64,000 nucleotides of DNA from Acinetobacter sp. ANC 3832. GTDB lineage: Bacteria; Pseudomonadota; Gammaproteobacteria; Pseudomonadales; Moraxellaceae. The stretch is taken from contig NZ_NEGJ01000003.1 in NCBI RefSeq assembly GCF_002135415.1, positions 186,001 through 250,000 of the forward strand, written 5' to 3'. This document shows positions 47,701 through 56,439 of the stretch, one piece after another (position 1 is the first letter of the stretch; every line of letters starts with the position of its first letter). A program made the position numbers and the translations under genes. The notes below the pieces were generated by a model. That model was given only the letters and a program-made list of their open reading frames with translations, was not told where the DNA came from and did not search any database.

Positions 47701-48669
47701 ATATAAAGGTAAAATTTGGGTATGTTTAGGGCCAAACTTTTGCAAGGTTTCTTGCAACTCTCGAATTTCTTGTTCGGTGCTTGAAAAAATCAGAATATCG
47801 GCATGTTCAGGATGCCCTTTCTGTTCAGCATCTTTAAAACATTCTTCGACTGCTTGAACCACTGCACGCGGAAGGTTTTCTTCAAAATCATCAAAGTCAT
47901 CATCATCACTTCCACCAATGGTCATTTCTGAAATCGGACGATAACGTAATTCAACAGGAAAACTACGTCCTTCTACTTCAAAAATAGGTGCATCATAAAA
48001 ATACTGACTGAAACGATTAACATCTAAAGTCGCAGAAGTAATGATAATTTTTAAATCTGGACGCTTTTTTACAAGCTGTTTTAAATAGCCCATGATGAAG
48101 TCAATATTCAGTGAACGCTCATGGGCTTCATCAATAATAATCGTGTCGTATTTATTTAAATAACGATCGTTGGTTAATTCTGCTAACAGAATACCATCCG
48201 TCATTAAACGAACAATCGAATCTTGTGATCCTTGTTCATTAAAACGAATTTTAAAACCGATGGATTCACCGAGTTTTTCACCAACTTCTTCCGCTATACG
48301 TTGCGATACGCTACGTGCAGCCAAACGTCGAGGTTGCGTATGACCAATCATACCTGTTAAGCCACGCCCTGCGAGCATCGCAATTTGTGGTAACTGTGTG
48401 GTTTTACCTGAGCCCGTCTCACCCGCAACAATTATGATTTGATGCTTTTGGATGGCTGCAATTAATTTATCTGCATATTGAGTCACAGGTAAATCTTGAT
48501 TCAGCTTGATATTGGGTAAGCGGGAAAAGCGTTCACGCACTTTACGATTGGATTTTTCAAATAATTCTTGATATTGCTCAGGATTGGCATCTTTGCCTTT
48601 GCGAAGACGATTTAAACGGTGACGATCGCGAACCATGACCAATTGATCGACATTTAAATGACCTAACAC
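44710..48669 (-). CDS. hrpA: ATP-dependent RNA helicase HrpA
   Basis: A 1319-residue DEAH-box helicase (E. coli HrpA 1300). Walker A is GETGSGKTT (about 81-89), DEAH follows in IIIDEAHERS, and motif VI reads QRKGRCGR; the winged-helix, ratchet, OB and DUF3418-type C-terminal domains complete the protein. HrpA rescues stalled or collided ribosomes and was earlier linked to fimbrial mRNA processing. Differing from enteric HrpA, there is an acidic stretch (DDDDFDDFEEN) near 280 and a charged linker near 510-540. The start is GTG at 48669. Confidence 0.95.
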   Translation of the reverse strand: MLGHLNVDQLVMVRDRHRLNRLRKGKDANPEQYQELFEKSNRKVRERFSRLPNIKLNQDLPVTQYADKLIAAIQKHQIIIVAGETGSGKTTQLPQIAMLAGRGLTGMIGHTQPRRLAARSVSQRIAEEVGEKLGESIGFKIRFNEQGSQDSIVRLMTDGILLAELTNDRYLNKYDTIIIDEAHERSLNIDFIMGYLKQLVKKRPDLKIIITSATLDVNRFSQYFYDAPIFEVEGRSFPVELRYRPISEMTIGGSDDDDFDDFEENLPRAVVQAVEECFKDAEQKGHPEHADILIFSSTEQEIRELQETLQKFGPKHTQILPLYARLALSEQQMIFNPSGGGRRIIIATNVAETALTVPNIRYVIDSGFARLSRYNYRSRVQRLPIEAISQAAANQRKGRCGRIAPGVCIRLFSEDDFQGRPEFTEPEIKRTNLASVILQMQSLGLGSVESFDFIEPPDHRLVNDGRKLLIELGAIADDTINPPKSTSETEELKPQPSLEKKVNHDASQRKNTAKNELTKIGQQMAKMPIDPRLARMILGGAHFGVLNEVLIIVAALAVQDPRERPADKQMQADQKHALFKEADSDFLFYTKLWDTLQNNRENLSENKRRSFAKQHFLSWLRLREWKKTHEQLLDLAQGLKLSFNTKPANYENLHRALLTGLLSFIANKTDERNIFMAVRQQKARIFPASTLHKTNTPWVMAFEMVETSQVYLRTLAKIESEWILLAAPNLLKHHYFEPHWAKKPGVVNAYDQISLFGLIIEPKRPTNYEKVDQAAAHEIFLRDALTTGNLGITPPFLKHNLLKLEEVERVEDKLRRRDLVVDEETIYQFYASKVPTEIASRRSFEDWRATVETKQPRYLFVDDDALWMNDRPTTQQFPDYLHNGQLRLAASYRFDPSHDEDGATVTIPVQALPQVDENIWSWGIPGWRKDLIEALLKSLPKDKRRNLVPIPDTARKLMARIDAVHLNEHILKFLAFQLRGEQITEKDFSFERIDQYLIPFIKVIDEKGRVIEKGRHLDELKARCRTETHSPVKQLKGEYTTFPKEFVFEASQKVTGVVVKQYQALVPSKEFAKLEAKDESGVVIQTFNDQNEAIKQHREGIIRLIHMQLGDLIRQLKKQISKPLALAYSPLGDKAKLEQMLVYASLQMAIADLPINEDEYQKLLLDVKHKFLSYGQQALSIISEIFIQWQSVRQQLLVLDQNVFGKNMDDVEDQLDLMNLSDFVYTKPVDVWQEYPRYLKALLLRLDRLPHNLLRDNAAIADVDPWMDKLFKFKNDARLKELYFMVEELRISLFSQPMKTKMPISPTRLQKVWEKLGIS

Positions 48670-49042
48670 AGATAATTAATCCTAAAACAAAATTTTGAAC
48701 AGACTATTTTACGCTGTAATGACATGAAGAAAAAGAGAACTGCTTTTTATATATTTTTATTTTTTTCAAATTTACCCTTGAAATATAAACACAAAGTCTT
48801 CATGTTGAATAGCAAGTTCGATAAAGGATAGTTTTGTCATTTAAGTATCATATTTTTCATGCATTAATGAAGTGAAAAATATCCAATGCACAAAACAGTC
48901 TAGATTGATGAAATAGTAAGTATTATTATTTAGAATCCAATTTTCCGATTCTTGTGATGAAAAAATACTATTTTACCAATAACAAAAAATTCTTTATTCT
49001 AGTTTCATATTAGAAACACACCTCAATATCATGGAGATAATG
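48670..49042. other. divergent intergenic region, hrpA / ahpC
   Basis: About 370 bp of AT-rich sequence with promoters for both genes. I see no clear OxyR motif, ORF or repeat. Confidence 0.45.
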
Positions 49043-49606
49043 ATGAGCTTAATTAATACTGAAGTTAAACCATTTAAAGCACAAGCATTCCAAAACGGTC
49101 AATTTATTGAAGTGACTGAAGCTGATCTTAAAGGCAAATGGTCTGTTGTATTCTTTTATCCTGCTGACTTCACTTTCGTTTGCCCAACTGAACTTGGTGA
49201 TCTTGCAGATAACTATGCTGAATTCAAAAAATTAGGCGTTGAAATCTATTCAGTTTCTACTGACACTCATTTCACACACAAAGCTTGGCACGATTCTTCT
49301 GAAGAAATCAAAAAAATCGAATACGTAATGGTTGGCGACCCAACTTGGACGCTTTCTAAAAACTTCGAAGTATTAATCGAAGCTGCTGGTCTTGCTGATC
49401 GTGGTACTTTCGTGATTGATCCAGAAGGTAAAATCCAAATCATCGAAATCAATGCGGGTGGTATTGGTCGTGATGCTTCTGAACTTCTTCGTAAAGTTAA
49501 AGCGGCTCAATACGTTCACGCTCACCCAGGTGAAGTTTGCCCTGCTAAATGGAAAGAAGGCGATGCAACTCTTGCTCCTTCAATCGACTTAGTTGGTAAA
49601 ATCTAA
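49043..49606 (+). CDS. ahpC: alkyl hydroperoxide reductase subunit C (peroxiredoxin)
   Basis: A 187-residue typical 2-Cys peroxiredoxin of the AhpC/Prx1 group. The peroxidatic Cys47 is in FTFVCPTE and the resolving Cys in GEVCPAKW. It reduces H2O2 and organic peroxides and is recycled by AhpF. The start chosen is the second of two adjacent ATGs (49043), which gives the standard length and a GGAG spacing of 6. Codon usage is strongly biased, as in highly expressed genes. ahpF is 4.3 kb away on the same strand. Confidence 0.97.
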   Translation: MSLINTEVKPFKAQAFQNGQFIEVTEADLKGKWSVVFFYPADFTFVCPTELGDLADNYAEFKKLGVEIYSVSTDTHFTHKAWHDSSEEIKKIEYVMVGDPTWTLSKNFEVLIEAAGLADRGTFVIDPEGKIQIIEINAGGIGRDASELLRKVKAAQYVHAHPGEVCPAKWKEGDATLAPSIDLVGKI

Positions 49607-49627
49607 GCTTCATTAGATTAGACGAAT

Positions 49628-49660
49628 AAAAAAACCACGCTTTATAGCGTGGTTTTTTAT
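49628..49660 (+). terminator. intrinsic terminator of ahpC
   Basis: AAAAACCACGC pairs with GCGTGGTTTTT around TTTATA, about 20 bp after the stop. Confidence 0.9.
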
Positions 49661-49785
49661 GTAAATAGTTTTAAGAAATTAGGCTTATTGCCTAACACTT
49701 TTTATTTTTCATTCGAAGAGAAAATTAGAAAGCTTATTTATCTGTTTTATCTATCTATAAAAAATAAATTTAAAGTTCAATAAAC

Positions 49786-50559
49786 TTAATCTAACGTTTG
49801 AACACCGCCACCATTTACAAAAATCGTTTGTCCACTAACCCATGATGAAATCGGTGAAGCTAAATATAACATTGCACCTGCGATATCTTCTGCCGTTCCT
49901 AATCTTTTAATTGGCGTATGTTCTAACATTTTTTCTTCAATTTCAGGTGTTAATACACTTGCTAAAGCCACGGTACGCGTTGCACCGGGTCCTACCGCAT
50001 TTATTCTTATTTCTGGTCCAAAATCGAATGCTAAATTAGCAACCATATGATTAACAGATGCTTTTGACCCACCATAACCACTCATGTTCGGAGAAGCATT
50101 TCTACTCGACATTGAAGATGTAAATACAATGGAACCATAGCCCGATTTTTTCATATGAGGTGCACACAATTGACTCAGGCGCCAACCACTAAATACATTT
50201 AACTCATAATCTCGTTTAATATCATCAATGCTGATTTTGAATGGATTTTCACGCCCGCCACCTCCACCGCCTGCATTATTAATCAGAATATTGATTGTTC
50301 CAAAAGTTTTTACGGTTAAATCAACCAACTCAACTAAGCTCTGATCTTCTAAAATATTGCATTGAACAGCCAATGATTTGGTTCCCTTTTTTTCAAGCTC
50401 TTCAACAAGTTTTTGCGCTTTTTCTACATTTAAATCTGCAATGACAATATGAGCACCTGCCTCAGCCAAAAGTAGTGCTGTCGCTTTACCGATTCCATCG
50501 GCTCCGCCTGTTACAATCGCAACTTTATTCTTTAAATCAAATAATTCATTAATTTTCAT
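49786..50559 (-). CDS. short-chain dehydrogenase/reductase
   Basis: A 257-residue classical SDR. The cofactor motif TGGADGIG lies near the N-terminus, NNAG in the middle, and the catalytic Ser-Tyr-Lys are in SSMSSRN and YGGSK. A glycine run (NAGGGGGGREN) after NNAG is unusually long. It resembles HdhA (7-alpha-hydroxysteroid dehydrogenase) in pattern, but the substrate cannot be assigned. AAAGGTG precedes the ATG. It is cytoplasmic and NAD(P)-dependent. Confidence 0.9.
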   Translation of the reverse strand: MKINELFDLKNKVAIVTGGADGIGKATALLLAEAGAHIVIADLNVEKAQKLVEELEKKGTKSLAVQCNILEDQSLVELVDLTVKTFGTINILINNAGGGGGGRENPFKISIDDIKRDYELNVFSGWRLSQLCAPHMKKSGYGSIVFTSSMSSRNASPNMSGYGGSKASVNHMVANLAFDFGPEIRINAVGPGATRTVALASVLTPEIEEKMLEHTPIKRLGTAEDIAGAMLYLASPISSWVSGQTIFVNGGGVQTLD

Positions 50560-50960
50560 ATCATCACCTTTTATAAGTTTATGAGGCTTTAAATTGCGCG
50601 GAAATTTTTAATAATCATATGTTTTTATAATGATTTATTTGGCGTAAATAACAAATTAACATCTATAAATTACACGTTATGCTCACAAATAATAGCCAAA
50701 AATTTTAAAGCGTGAACCAAGACTCATTTCAGCACATAATCTGGAATAATTTATACTTTGGCTGAGCTATTTTATTCAGATCTAAATTTTATAGATCCCT
50801 TTTTAAGTTGCAATTTTTAAGGGTAAAAATACAGAAGAAGTCTATTCAAAATATATTTTACAAATCTGCTATACATCATTTTTCAAATTTGGATTAATTT
50901 CAAATTAAGCAGAATAATAAAGTTTTCTGCAAAATATAATATAAAATGAAGGGGTTGCTT
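50560..50960. other. intergenic region between SDR and KTSC genes
   Basis: About 400 bp between divergent genes, very AT-rich. It holds the presumed promoters only. No ORF, strong hairpin or repeat is seen. Confidence 0.4.
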
Positions 50961-51167
50961 ATGGGAACAATGCTGACCGTAACTTCTTGGAAGTATAATT
51001 CCACATCACGCTATTTAAAAATTTTTTATAATAATGGCTCTGGAGAGCTTTATCATCCCGTGCCTGAATTTATTTATAATAATTTATTAAGATGTACAGA
51101 TAAAACTGCCTTTGTGCATAAATACTTAGAATACGACTTACATTTTACTCGCCTTTCCATACAATAA
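50961..51167 (+). CDS. KTSC domain-containing protein
   Basis: A 68-residue protein of the KTSC family. The pattern SRYLKIFYNNGSGELYHPVPEF matches the core, in which a beta hairpin with NGxxYxYxxVP precedes a short helix, although the terminal element is changed here. KTSC domains are small, of unknown function, and often found beside lysyl-tRNA synthetase or alone. The start chosen is the ATG at 50961, preceded by AAGGGG; the ATG at 50946 has no site. It has its own terminator. Confidence 0.72.
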   Translation: MGTMLTVTSWKYNSTSRYLKIFYNNGSGELYHPVPEFIYNNLLRCTDKTAFVHKYLEYDLHFTRLSIQ

Positions 51168-51182
51168 AAAATTAAGCCAAAT

Positions 51183-51220
51183 AAAAAATCAGGAAATTTG
51201 ATCTTTCCTGATTTTTTATT
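51183..51220 (+). terminator. intrinsic terminator of the KTSC gene
   Basis: AAAAAATCAGGAAA pairs with TTTCCTGATTTTTT around TTTGATC, just after the stop. Confidence 0.88.
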
Positions 51221-51320
51221 AATGAGGTTATAAATAGCCACATTTAGCTTCTTACATTAAGCTCTTTATTTTTCCTTATCAGGAGAGAAATAAAAAATTA
51301 TTAATCGTAATGTAAAAAGC

Positions 51321-51914
51321 CTAATCTTTAAATGAAACCATAAATAATCCCGCACCCAAAGCTAAGGTTGTAGTCATAAATCTGGAATCTTTTTTAACTT
51401 CACAAATAAAGCTTTTTACTTCTGCTGCATGTGAAATGACATTATCCACAATCAGCACTGCTCCACTATGGTTAATCATATTGCGTAAAATATTCCAATA
51501 ACTTAAGTATGCATCACGTTCGGCATCTAACAAAATAAAGTCATATTGTTCAGTAGATTCATTTAAGAAAATTTGAGCATCTAAAACTTTAAAATCAATC
51601 ACATGATCAAGCTCAAGTTCTTTTGCATAGCCTTGAGCTTGTCTTGTACGCTCAGCATCAATTTCTATAGTCGTCACTCGAGCTTGAGTCACTTGCGCAG
51701 CATCTGCAAGCCATAAAGTCGAATAGCCTGTTGAAGTTCCAATTTCCAATATTCTTTTAGACTGTTGTATACGAATCAGCATTGCTAAAAATTGGGCAGA
51801 CTCAGGTTCAATATTTCGATAACGATTCAATCGGTCTAATTGAGTCGCATCATATTTAATAAACTTTTGATATAAATTATGAATACGTTGTTGAAATTCA
51901 GGGCTTAGGCTCAT
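51321..51914 (-). CDS. class I SAM-dependent O-methyltransferase
   Basis: A 197-residue methyltransferase of the catechol-type O-methyltransferase family (methyltransf_3/24). Motif I is ILEIGTSTGYSTLW, the acidic SAM-binding motif is TTIEID, and the DFILLDAERDAY segment holds the metal-site Asp. It would methylate a hydroxyl group using SAM and a divalent metal; the substrate is unknown. It is cytoplasmic, with no obvious operon partner. Confidence 0.88.
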   Translation of the reverse strand: MSLSPEFQQRIHNLYQKFIKYDATQLDRLNRYRNIEPESAQFLAMLIRIQQSKRILEIGTSTGYSTLWLADAAQVTQARVTTIEIDAERTRQAQGYAKELELDHVIDFKVLDAQIFLNESTEQYDFILLDAERDAYLSYWNILRNMINHSGAVLIVDNVISHAAEVKSFICEVKKDSRFMTTTLALGAGLFMVSFKD

Positions 51915-52073
51915 ATATATGCTTCCGTTCCATCATTTATACATTCATTACACTTTCTACTTACATAAAGCATTATATTTCTCTGCAATAGAGAAAATTC
52001 AAGTACTTGTAAAGACTTTATGTTAATACCAATTGTGCTCAACAATGAGGTCATTTTAGTGACAAATCACAAT

Positions 52074-52292
52074 TTATTCAGTTTTTTGTATCAGTTTAAA
52101 CCGTGGAACAACCTCACCACTTTCCAATCGAACAGTTTCTAAAAACATTTCCAAAGGTCTTACCCACATCGAATACTCTGCATATAGACATTGATAAACA
52201 ACCAATTTTTCTCTAGATTCGCTATGTGTTGCAACATTAAAAACTTGATATAACTGTCCTTTATAATGTTGATATATCCCACGCTGTATCAT
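52074..52292 (-). CDS. DUF1653 family protein
   Basis: A 72-residue DUF1653 protein. The family pattern is seen: GIYQHYKGQLYQVFNVATHSE at the start, then VVYQCLY and WVRPLEMF. These small beta-rich proteins have no established function. The start is the ATG at 52292; a TTG two codons upstream is possible. No partner is evident. Confidence 0.88.
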   Translation of the reverse strand: MIQRGIYQHYKGQLYQVFNVATHSESREKLVVYQCLYAEYSMWVRPLEMFLETVRLESGEVVPRFKLIQKTE

Positions 52293-52367
52293 ATTCAATT
52301 TAAATCACTTTCTTAAATTCAGATTTAATCTTAAAGTAAGAAGAGATAAAAGAGAATCAATAGGCAT

Positions 52368-52398
52368 AAAAAAACTCGCTCGAAAGCGAGTTTTTTTA
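52368..52398 (-). terminator. intrinsic terminator of the first LC7 gene
   Basis: AAAAAAACTCGCT pairs with AGCGAGTTTTTTT around CGAA, immediately after the stop on the minus strand. Confidence 0.9.
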
Positions 52399-52407
52399 TT
52401 TTTTAAC

Positions 52408-52764
52408 TCAAGAAAAATCTAATTCTTTTTCAAAACCTTTTAACTCATGGCGAGCCATAGCTAGATTCGATTTAGAACGATCTAATACTAAATAAAGGAA
52501 TAGGTTTTCATTTGTTTCAAGTGGACGAATCAAATGATATTGTTTACCCAAAGTAATTAGAATATCTTCAATTTGGTCATCAAGTTTCAATGCTTTTGCA
52601 ACTTTACGTTTAGCACGGATAACTTCTGTGTTACCAGCTGCTGCAAGCTCTAAGTCTAAACCAGCACCTGCAGTTGCCAAAGATAAACCGCTTTCGCTAT
52701 CTACCAATGCAGCACAAACAAAACCGTCAATATCTGTTAGTTGATCAAGTGTAATACGAGCCAT
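52408..52764 (-). CDS. Roadblock/LC7-like protein (A)
   Basis: A 118-residue protein with the Roadblock/LC7 fold pattern: a helix (TLDQLTDID), strand [20 protein letters not shown], a helix with [20 protein letters not shown], then strands [17 protein letters not shown] and [16 protein letters not shown], and a terminal helix. Bacterial LC7 proteins such as MglB are GTPase-activating or scaffold partners of small Ras-like GTPases. No GTPase gene lies nearby. The ATG at 52764 has GGGGA upstream. It is probably cytoplasmic. Confidence 0.78.
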   Translation of the reverse strand: MARITLDQLTDIDGFVCAALVDSESGLSLATAGAGLDLELAAAGNTEVIRAKRKVAKALKLDDQIEDILITLGKQYHLIRPLETNENLFLYLVLDRSKSNLAMARHELKGFEKELDFS

Positions 52765-53184
52765 GAAGTTCCCCACTATTTTTATGCTTAACGATTATTT
52801 TAATTCTGGTTATGCAATATAATTACTTAGCCAGAACCTCTTACTATTTAAATAATAAAATAAACTTTATTATATTATTTAAAAATTTCAAATCTAAAAA
52901 TTGGTTTTAAAAAATTATAATACTCAATTTTTAATTTATCTTTTTGCTGTATTAATATTAATTAACACGAACAAGCTCATATATTCAAGTACAGGGTTAA
53001 ATTAATTTTTTATTTTAATTTAACCACAAAACACTTATTAGTATTTACGTGAATTGTTTTGCAATTTTATCAAATTCTACACATTAAAAATCAATTTTCA
53101 AGTATTTTAACAACGAAATCTAAAATACTTTAAGATAATTAAAATAAACTAACATAGTAAATGTGTTTATGTAGAAAAACTAAA
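52765..53184. other. very AT-rich gap between the two LC7 genes
   Basis: About 420 bp, extremely AT-rich, with TA-rich palindromic runs such as TTAATTAATATTAAT near 52960. No ORF, terminator or known element is recognised. It probably holds the promoter of LC7 protein A. Confidence 0.5.
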
Positions 53185-53592
53185 TTAATACTTTGCTAAT
53201 GTTTCAGCAGTTGCTTTAGTTTCATATAACATCTGCCCCAATAAAATATCTTTTGCTGTAACAGCAACCATAACCAATGGATATTTCGGATGTGCGACAG
53301 CCGTTAAAAGAGCCTTACCATTTTCAGCATCAAGGGTAATGGTTTGACATCCGTTTAAATTAATTTCTGAAATAAATGCAGAAACCATCGCTAAAATAGA
53401 GCTACTCACAGCCGCGATTTTTCCAGAATTATTCACTTGTTTTTTATTGGCCAATGCAATTTCAAATCCATCTGAAGAACAAAGCATTACAAACTCGATC
53501 CCTGAAACTGCTTGTAATAATTGCTGGATTTGTTTTTCACTAAATGATACGAAATCATCTGGTAATTTTCTTGATAGATTTAAATCTAACAT
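53185..53592 (-). CDS. Roadblock/LC7 domain protein (B)
   Basis: A 135-residue protein with the LC7 pattern: a helix (EKQIQQLLQAVSGIEFVMLCSS), strand DGFEIAL, a helix rich in Ala and Ser (IAAVSSSILAMVSAFISEI), strands CQTITLDAENGKALLTAV and YPLVMVAVTA, and a final helix. It is the same superfamily as protein A but clearly diverged. LC7 proteins dimerise and can pair with small GTPases. The ATG at 53592 has no strong ribosome site. The adjacent pair on one strand suggests a heteromeric partner set. Confidence 0.8.
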   Translation of the reverse strand: MLDLNLSRKLPDDFVSFSEKQIQQLLQAVSGIEFVMLCSSDGFEIALANKKQVNNSGKIAAVSSSILAMVSAFISEINLNGCQTITLDAENGKALLTAVAHPKYPLVMVAVTAKDILLGQMLYETKATAETLAKY

Positions 53593-53916
53593 ATATGAAC
53601 CTATTTACAATTTAACTTGCACTTATTGCGCTGTCTTCACGACTTGTAAAGTATTAGCTTTTGTTTTTTAAGATTAAAAACATGAATTTAATCACAGTTA
53701 ATATCATATCAGACCTATATATCGGATACTATTTTTTAATTAAATATATATTTTCCAATATTTAGCTGTACTTTACTCTGCTTAAATGTGTACTAATCTA
53801 TTTTCAAATAATCTACATAACCGATCATATTAATAAAAACAAACTGTTTTATCTATTTATAAAAATAGCTTAGTATAGCGTTAATGAATGAAATTTAACG
53901 CCTTTGGAGCTTAGCA
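53593..53916. other. divergent gap between LC7 protein B and ahpF
   Basis: About 320 bp, AT-rich. Near ahpF there are two small inverted repeats, CTATTTATAAAAATAG at 53853-53868 and GCGTTAA/TTAACGC at 53878-53901. No gene is seen. Confidence 0.5.
53878..53901 (+). promoter_or_regulatory. inverted repeat in the ahpF leader
   Basis: GCGTTAA and TTAACGC are exact arms with a 10-bp spacer, ending just upstream of the GGAG ribosome site. It could be an operator or a leader hairpin affecting ahpF translation. Confidence 0.4.
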
Positions 53917-55482
53917 ATGTTAGATCAAAATATTAAAGCACAACTCAAAGCTTACTTAGAACGTTTAGAAAGTCCAATTGAATTGGTCGCAGCATTAGAT
54001 CACTCTGACAAAGCTGAAAAAATCAAAGAATTGGTTTCTGAAATTGCTGAACTTTCTGACAAAGTCACTGCTCGTTTTGATGGTGATAACGCACGTCGTC
54101 CAAGTTTCGGTATTGCAAAAAATGGTGAACAACCGCGTGTATTCTTTGCTGGTTTACCGATGGGACATGAATTCACTTCATTGATTTTGGCTTTATTACA
54201 AGTATCAGGCTATGCACCGAAAGTATCTGATGAAATCTTGGCACAAATTAAAGGCTTAAACTTAAAAGCAAACTTTGATGTATTTGTCTCTTTAAGCTGT
54301 CATAACTGCCCAGATGTAGTGCAAGCTTTAAATCTCATTGCGATTAATAATCCAAATAGTACAGCAACCATGATTGATGGTTCATTCTTCCAAGATGAAG
54401 TTGAAGAACGAAAAATTATGGCTGTGCCTATGCTGTTCCAAGATGGTGAGCATATTGGTCAAGGTCGAATGACTTTAGAAGAAATCGTTGCGAAATTAGA
54501 TACAGGTTCTGCAGCCAAAGAAGCAGAGAAATTAAATGCTAAACAAGCGTTTGATGTCTTGGTGATTGGTGGTGGTCCAGCAGGTGCTACGGCTGCGATG
54601 TATGCATCACGTAAAGGCATTCGTACAGGTATCGTTTCTGAACGTTTTGGTGGTCAGGTGATGGATACCATGGACATCGAAAACTTTATTTCTGTACAAA
54701 AGACTCAAGGTCCTAAATTTGGTTCAGACATGGAAGCACATGTACGTGAGTACGATGTTGATATTATGAACTTACAGAAAGTCAAAGGTTTAGTCGGTGC
54801 AGATCAAACTGCCAATGGTTTGGTACAAATTGAACTTGAGAATGGTGCAAAACTTGAATCAAAAACAGTGATTCTGTCTACAGGTGCACGTTGGAGAGAA
54901 ATGAATGTACCGGGTGAGAAAGAATACAAAACCCGTGGTGTGGCTTATTGCCCACACTGTGATGGTCCATTGTTCAAAGGTAAACGTGTTGCGGTGATTG
55001 GTGGGGGTAACTCAGGTGTAGAAGCTGCGATTGATCTTGCTGGGATTGTGGAACATGTGACTTTAATCGAGTTCGATACCAAGTTACGTGCAGACCAAGT
55101 CTTGCAAAATAAATTAAACAGCTTGCCAAACACCACCGTGATTCTAAATGCACTTTCAACTGAAGTTATGGGTGATGGTTCACAAGTAACTGCATTGAAA
55201 TATAAAGACCGTACGACTGATGTAGAGCATACTGTTGAGCTTGCGGGGATCTTTGTACAAATTGGTTTATTGCCAAATACAGATTTCTTAAAAGGCACTG
55301 CTGTTGAACTTTCAAACCGCAATGAGATTTTGGTGAACGATCGTAATGAAACCAATGTAAAAGGTGTATTTGCTGCAGGTGACTGTACCACTGTGCCATA
55401 CAAGCAAATTATTATTGCTGCTGGTGAAGGTGCTAAAGCTTCTTTGTCTGCTTTCGATTATATGATGCGATCAGAAAGCTGA
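53917..55482 (+). CDS. ahpF: alkyl hydroperoxide reductase subunit F
   Basis: A 521-residue flavoprotein disulfide reductase. An N-terminal double thioredoxin-like domain carries CHNC (about 129-132); FAD binding starts at GGGPAGATA (about 217), a CPHC redox centre lies near 345, and the NADH-binding GGGNSG follows. It passes electrons from NADH through FAD to reduce oxidised AhpC. A GGAG ribosome site precedes the ATG. ahpC is upstream on the same strand but not adjacent, unlike the ahpCF operon of E. coli. Confidence 0.97.
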   Translation: MLDQNIKAQLKAYLERLESPIELVAALDHSDKAEKIKELVSEIAELSDKVTARFDGDNARRPSFGIAKNGEQPRVFFAGLPMGHEFTSLILALLQVSGYAPKVSDEILAQIKGLNLKANFDVFVSLSCHNCPDVVQALNLIAINNPNSTATMIDGSFFQDEVEERKIMAVPMLFQDGEHIGQGRMTLEEIVAKLDTGSAAKEAEKLNAKQAFDVLVIGGGPAGATAAMYASRKGIRTGIVSERFGGQVMDTMDIENFISVQKTQGPKFGSDMEAHVREYDVDIMNLQKVKGLVGADQTANGLVQIELENGAKLESKTVILSTGARWREMNVPGEKEYKTRGVAYCPHCDGPLFKGKRVAVIGGGNSGVEAAIDLAGIVEHVTLIEFDTKLRADQVLQNKLNSLPNTTVILNALSTEVMGDGSQVTALKYKDRTTDVEHTVELAGIFVQIGLLPNTDFLKGTAVELSNRNEILVNDRNETNVKGVFAAGDCTTVPYKQIIIAAGEGAKASLSAFDYMMRSES

Positions 55483-55516
55483 TCTTCCTAAAAGATCACA
55501 TTCTAAAAGCTTTTTT

Positions 55517-55555
55517 TAAAACCTCCCATTGATTAATCATTGGGAGGTTTTTTAT
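55517..55555 (+). terminator. intrinsic terminator of ahpF
   Basis: AAAACCTCCCA(A)T pairs with ATTGGGAGGTTTT around a TGATTAATC loop, followed by a T-run, about 40 bp after the stop. Confidence 0.88.
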
Positions 55556-55666
55556 TTAATCTATATTTCTTTACAATTTTAAATATAAATTTTTGAATTA
55601 TTATGTTTATATTTTCAGCATCCATATGGTGTGGATAAAGAATAACTAGGTATAAAGGTAAATATA

Positions 55667-56011
55667 ATGAATAAATTATTTGTTGCTTTAGGTCTTGCAG
55701 CTACAGTTGCTTTAGTTGGGTGTAATAAAGAAAAAGCGCCTGAAACGGGTGCAACGACTGGTGAACATATTGAAAATGCTGCGAATCAAGCAGGACATGA
55801 TATGAAAAATGCAGCTCAAGATGCCGCAACCGCTACTGCAACTGCTGCTGACCATGCTGCGACAGCAACAACCAATGCTGCTGATGCAACTGCAACTGCT
55901 GTAGATCATGCTGCTGATGCAACAGTTACTGCTGCTAAAGATGCAACGGCTGCGACGGCAGGTGCTGTTGAGAAAGGCGCTGCAAATGTAAAAGAAGCAG
56001 CAAATAAATAA
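55667..56011 (+). CDS. alanine-rich lipoprotein with degenerate repeats
   Basis: A 114-residue predicted lipoprotein. The signal peptide ends in the lipobox VGC with Cys19 as the lipidated residue. The mature part is nearly half Ala and Thr, with repeated Asp, His and Lys positions (AADHAATATT, AADATATAVDHA, DATVTAAKDATAAT), a roughly 11-residue pattern like LEA or YtxH-type low-complexity helices. No enzyme fold is likely. A desiccation or envelope role is only inference. It has its own terminator. AAAGGT precedes the ATG. Confidence 0.78.
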   Translation: MNKLFVALGLAATVALVGCNKEKAPETGATTGEHIENAANQAGHDMKNAAQDAATATATAADHAATATTNAADATATAVDHAADATVTAAKDATAATAGAVEKGAANVKEAANK

Positions 56012-56037
56012 GCTAAGACTTCATCATTGTAAAAATA

Positions 56038-56068
56038 AGAAGCTGAACACATCCTTGTTCAGCTTTTT
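56038..56068 (+). terminator. intrinsic terminator of the Ala-rich lipoprotein gene
   Basis: AAGCTGAACA pairs with TGTTCAGCTT around CATCCT and is followed by TTTTTAATG. Confidence 0.9.
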
Positions 56069-56230
56069 TAATGCTCAACTCTTAATTTTATTAAAATATA
56101 TTTCACAGTTTTTCTTGTATTATATTTAAAAACCTAAGTAATTATAGATGAAAATAAAATTCCATCAGAACTAAACCACCCTAACTTTAAAATTAAATTA
56201 ATATATATCATGTAATTAATTAATATTTAA

Positions 56231-56253
56231 ATATAGATCAATTGAATCTATAT
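56231..56253. promoter_or_regulatory. 23-bp palindrome, possible operator
   Basis: ATATAGAT and ATCTATAT are exact inverted arms around CAATTGA, whose core CAATTG is itself palindromic. It lies about 190 bp upstream of the second lipoprotein gene. Confidence 0.4.
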
Positions 56254-56439
56254 GCTCAGATTTTCTAAATTGCGTTTCCACTTTACAATTAGACAAAAAA
56301 TAAAATTATTAAATAATACTTAATAAAAAGAAACACTACCAATGATATAACAAAATGTTTTTATTAATTTTTTATTGTGAATCCAAATATTTTCTGTAGA
56401 ATAAATCACATAATAATTCCTTAAATCAAAGCAAATATC

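Larger units (their letters stand above)
56012..56439. other. AT-rich intergenic region with palindrome
   Basis: About 430 bp. It holds the terminator at 56038-56068 and a palindrome at 56231-56253 (ATATAGAT, 7-bp spacer containing CAATTG, ATCTATAT). No gene is seen. Confidence 0.5.

Noticed and set aside
48670..49042. Possible OxyR site before ahpC
   Set aside because: Scattered ATAG and CTAT tetramers occur but not at the required spacing.
52765..53184. Possible small gene or RNA in the AT-rich gap between the LC7 genes
   Set aside because: No frame with a ribosome site, no stable GC-containing hairpin and no promoter-terminator pair were seen.
54945..55403. 152-codon minus-strand frame inside ahpF
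   Set aside because: It is the shadow of a highly conserved gene and its translation is Ser/Thr-rich with no family resemblance.
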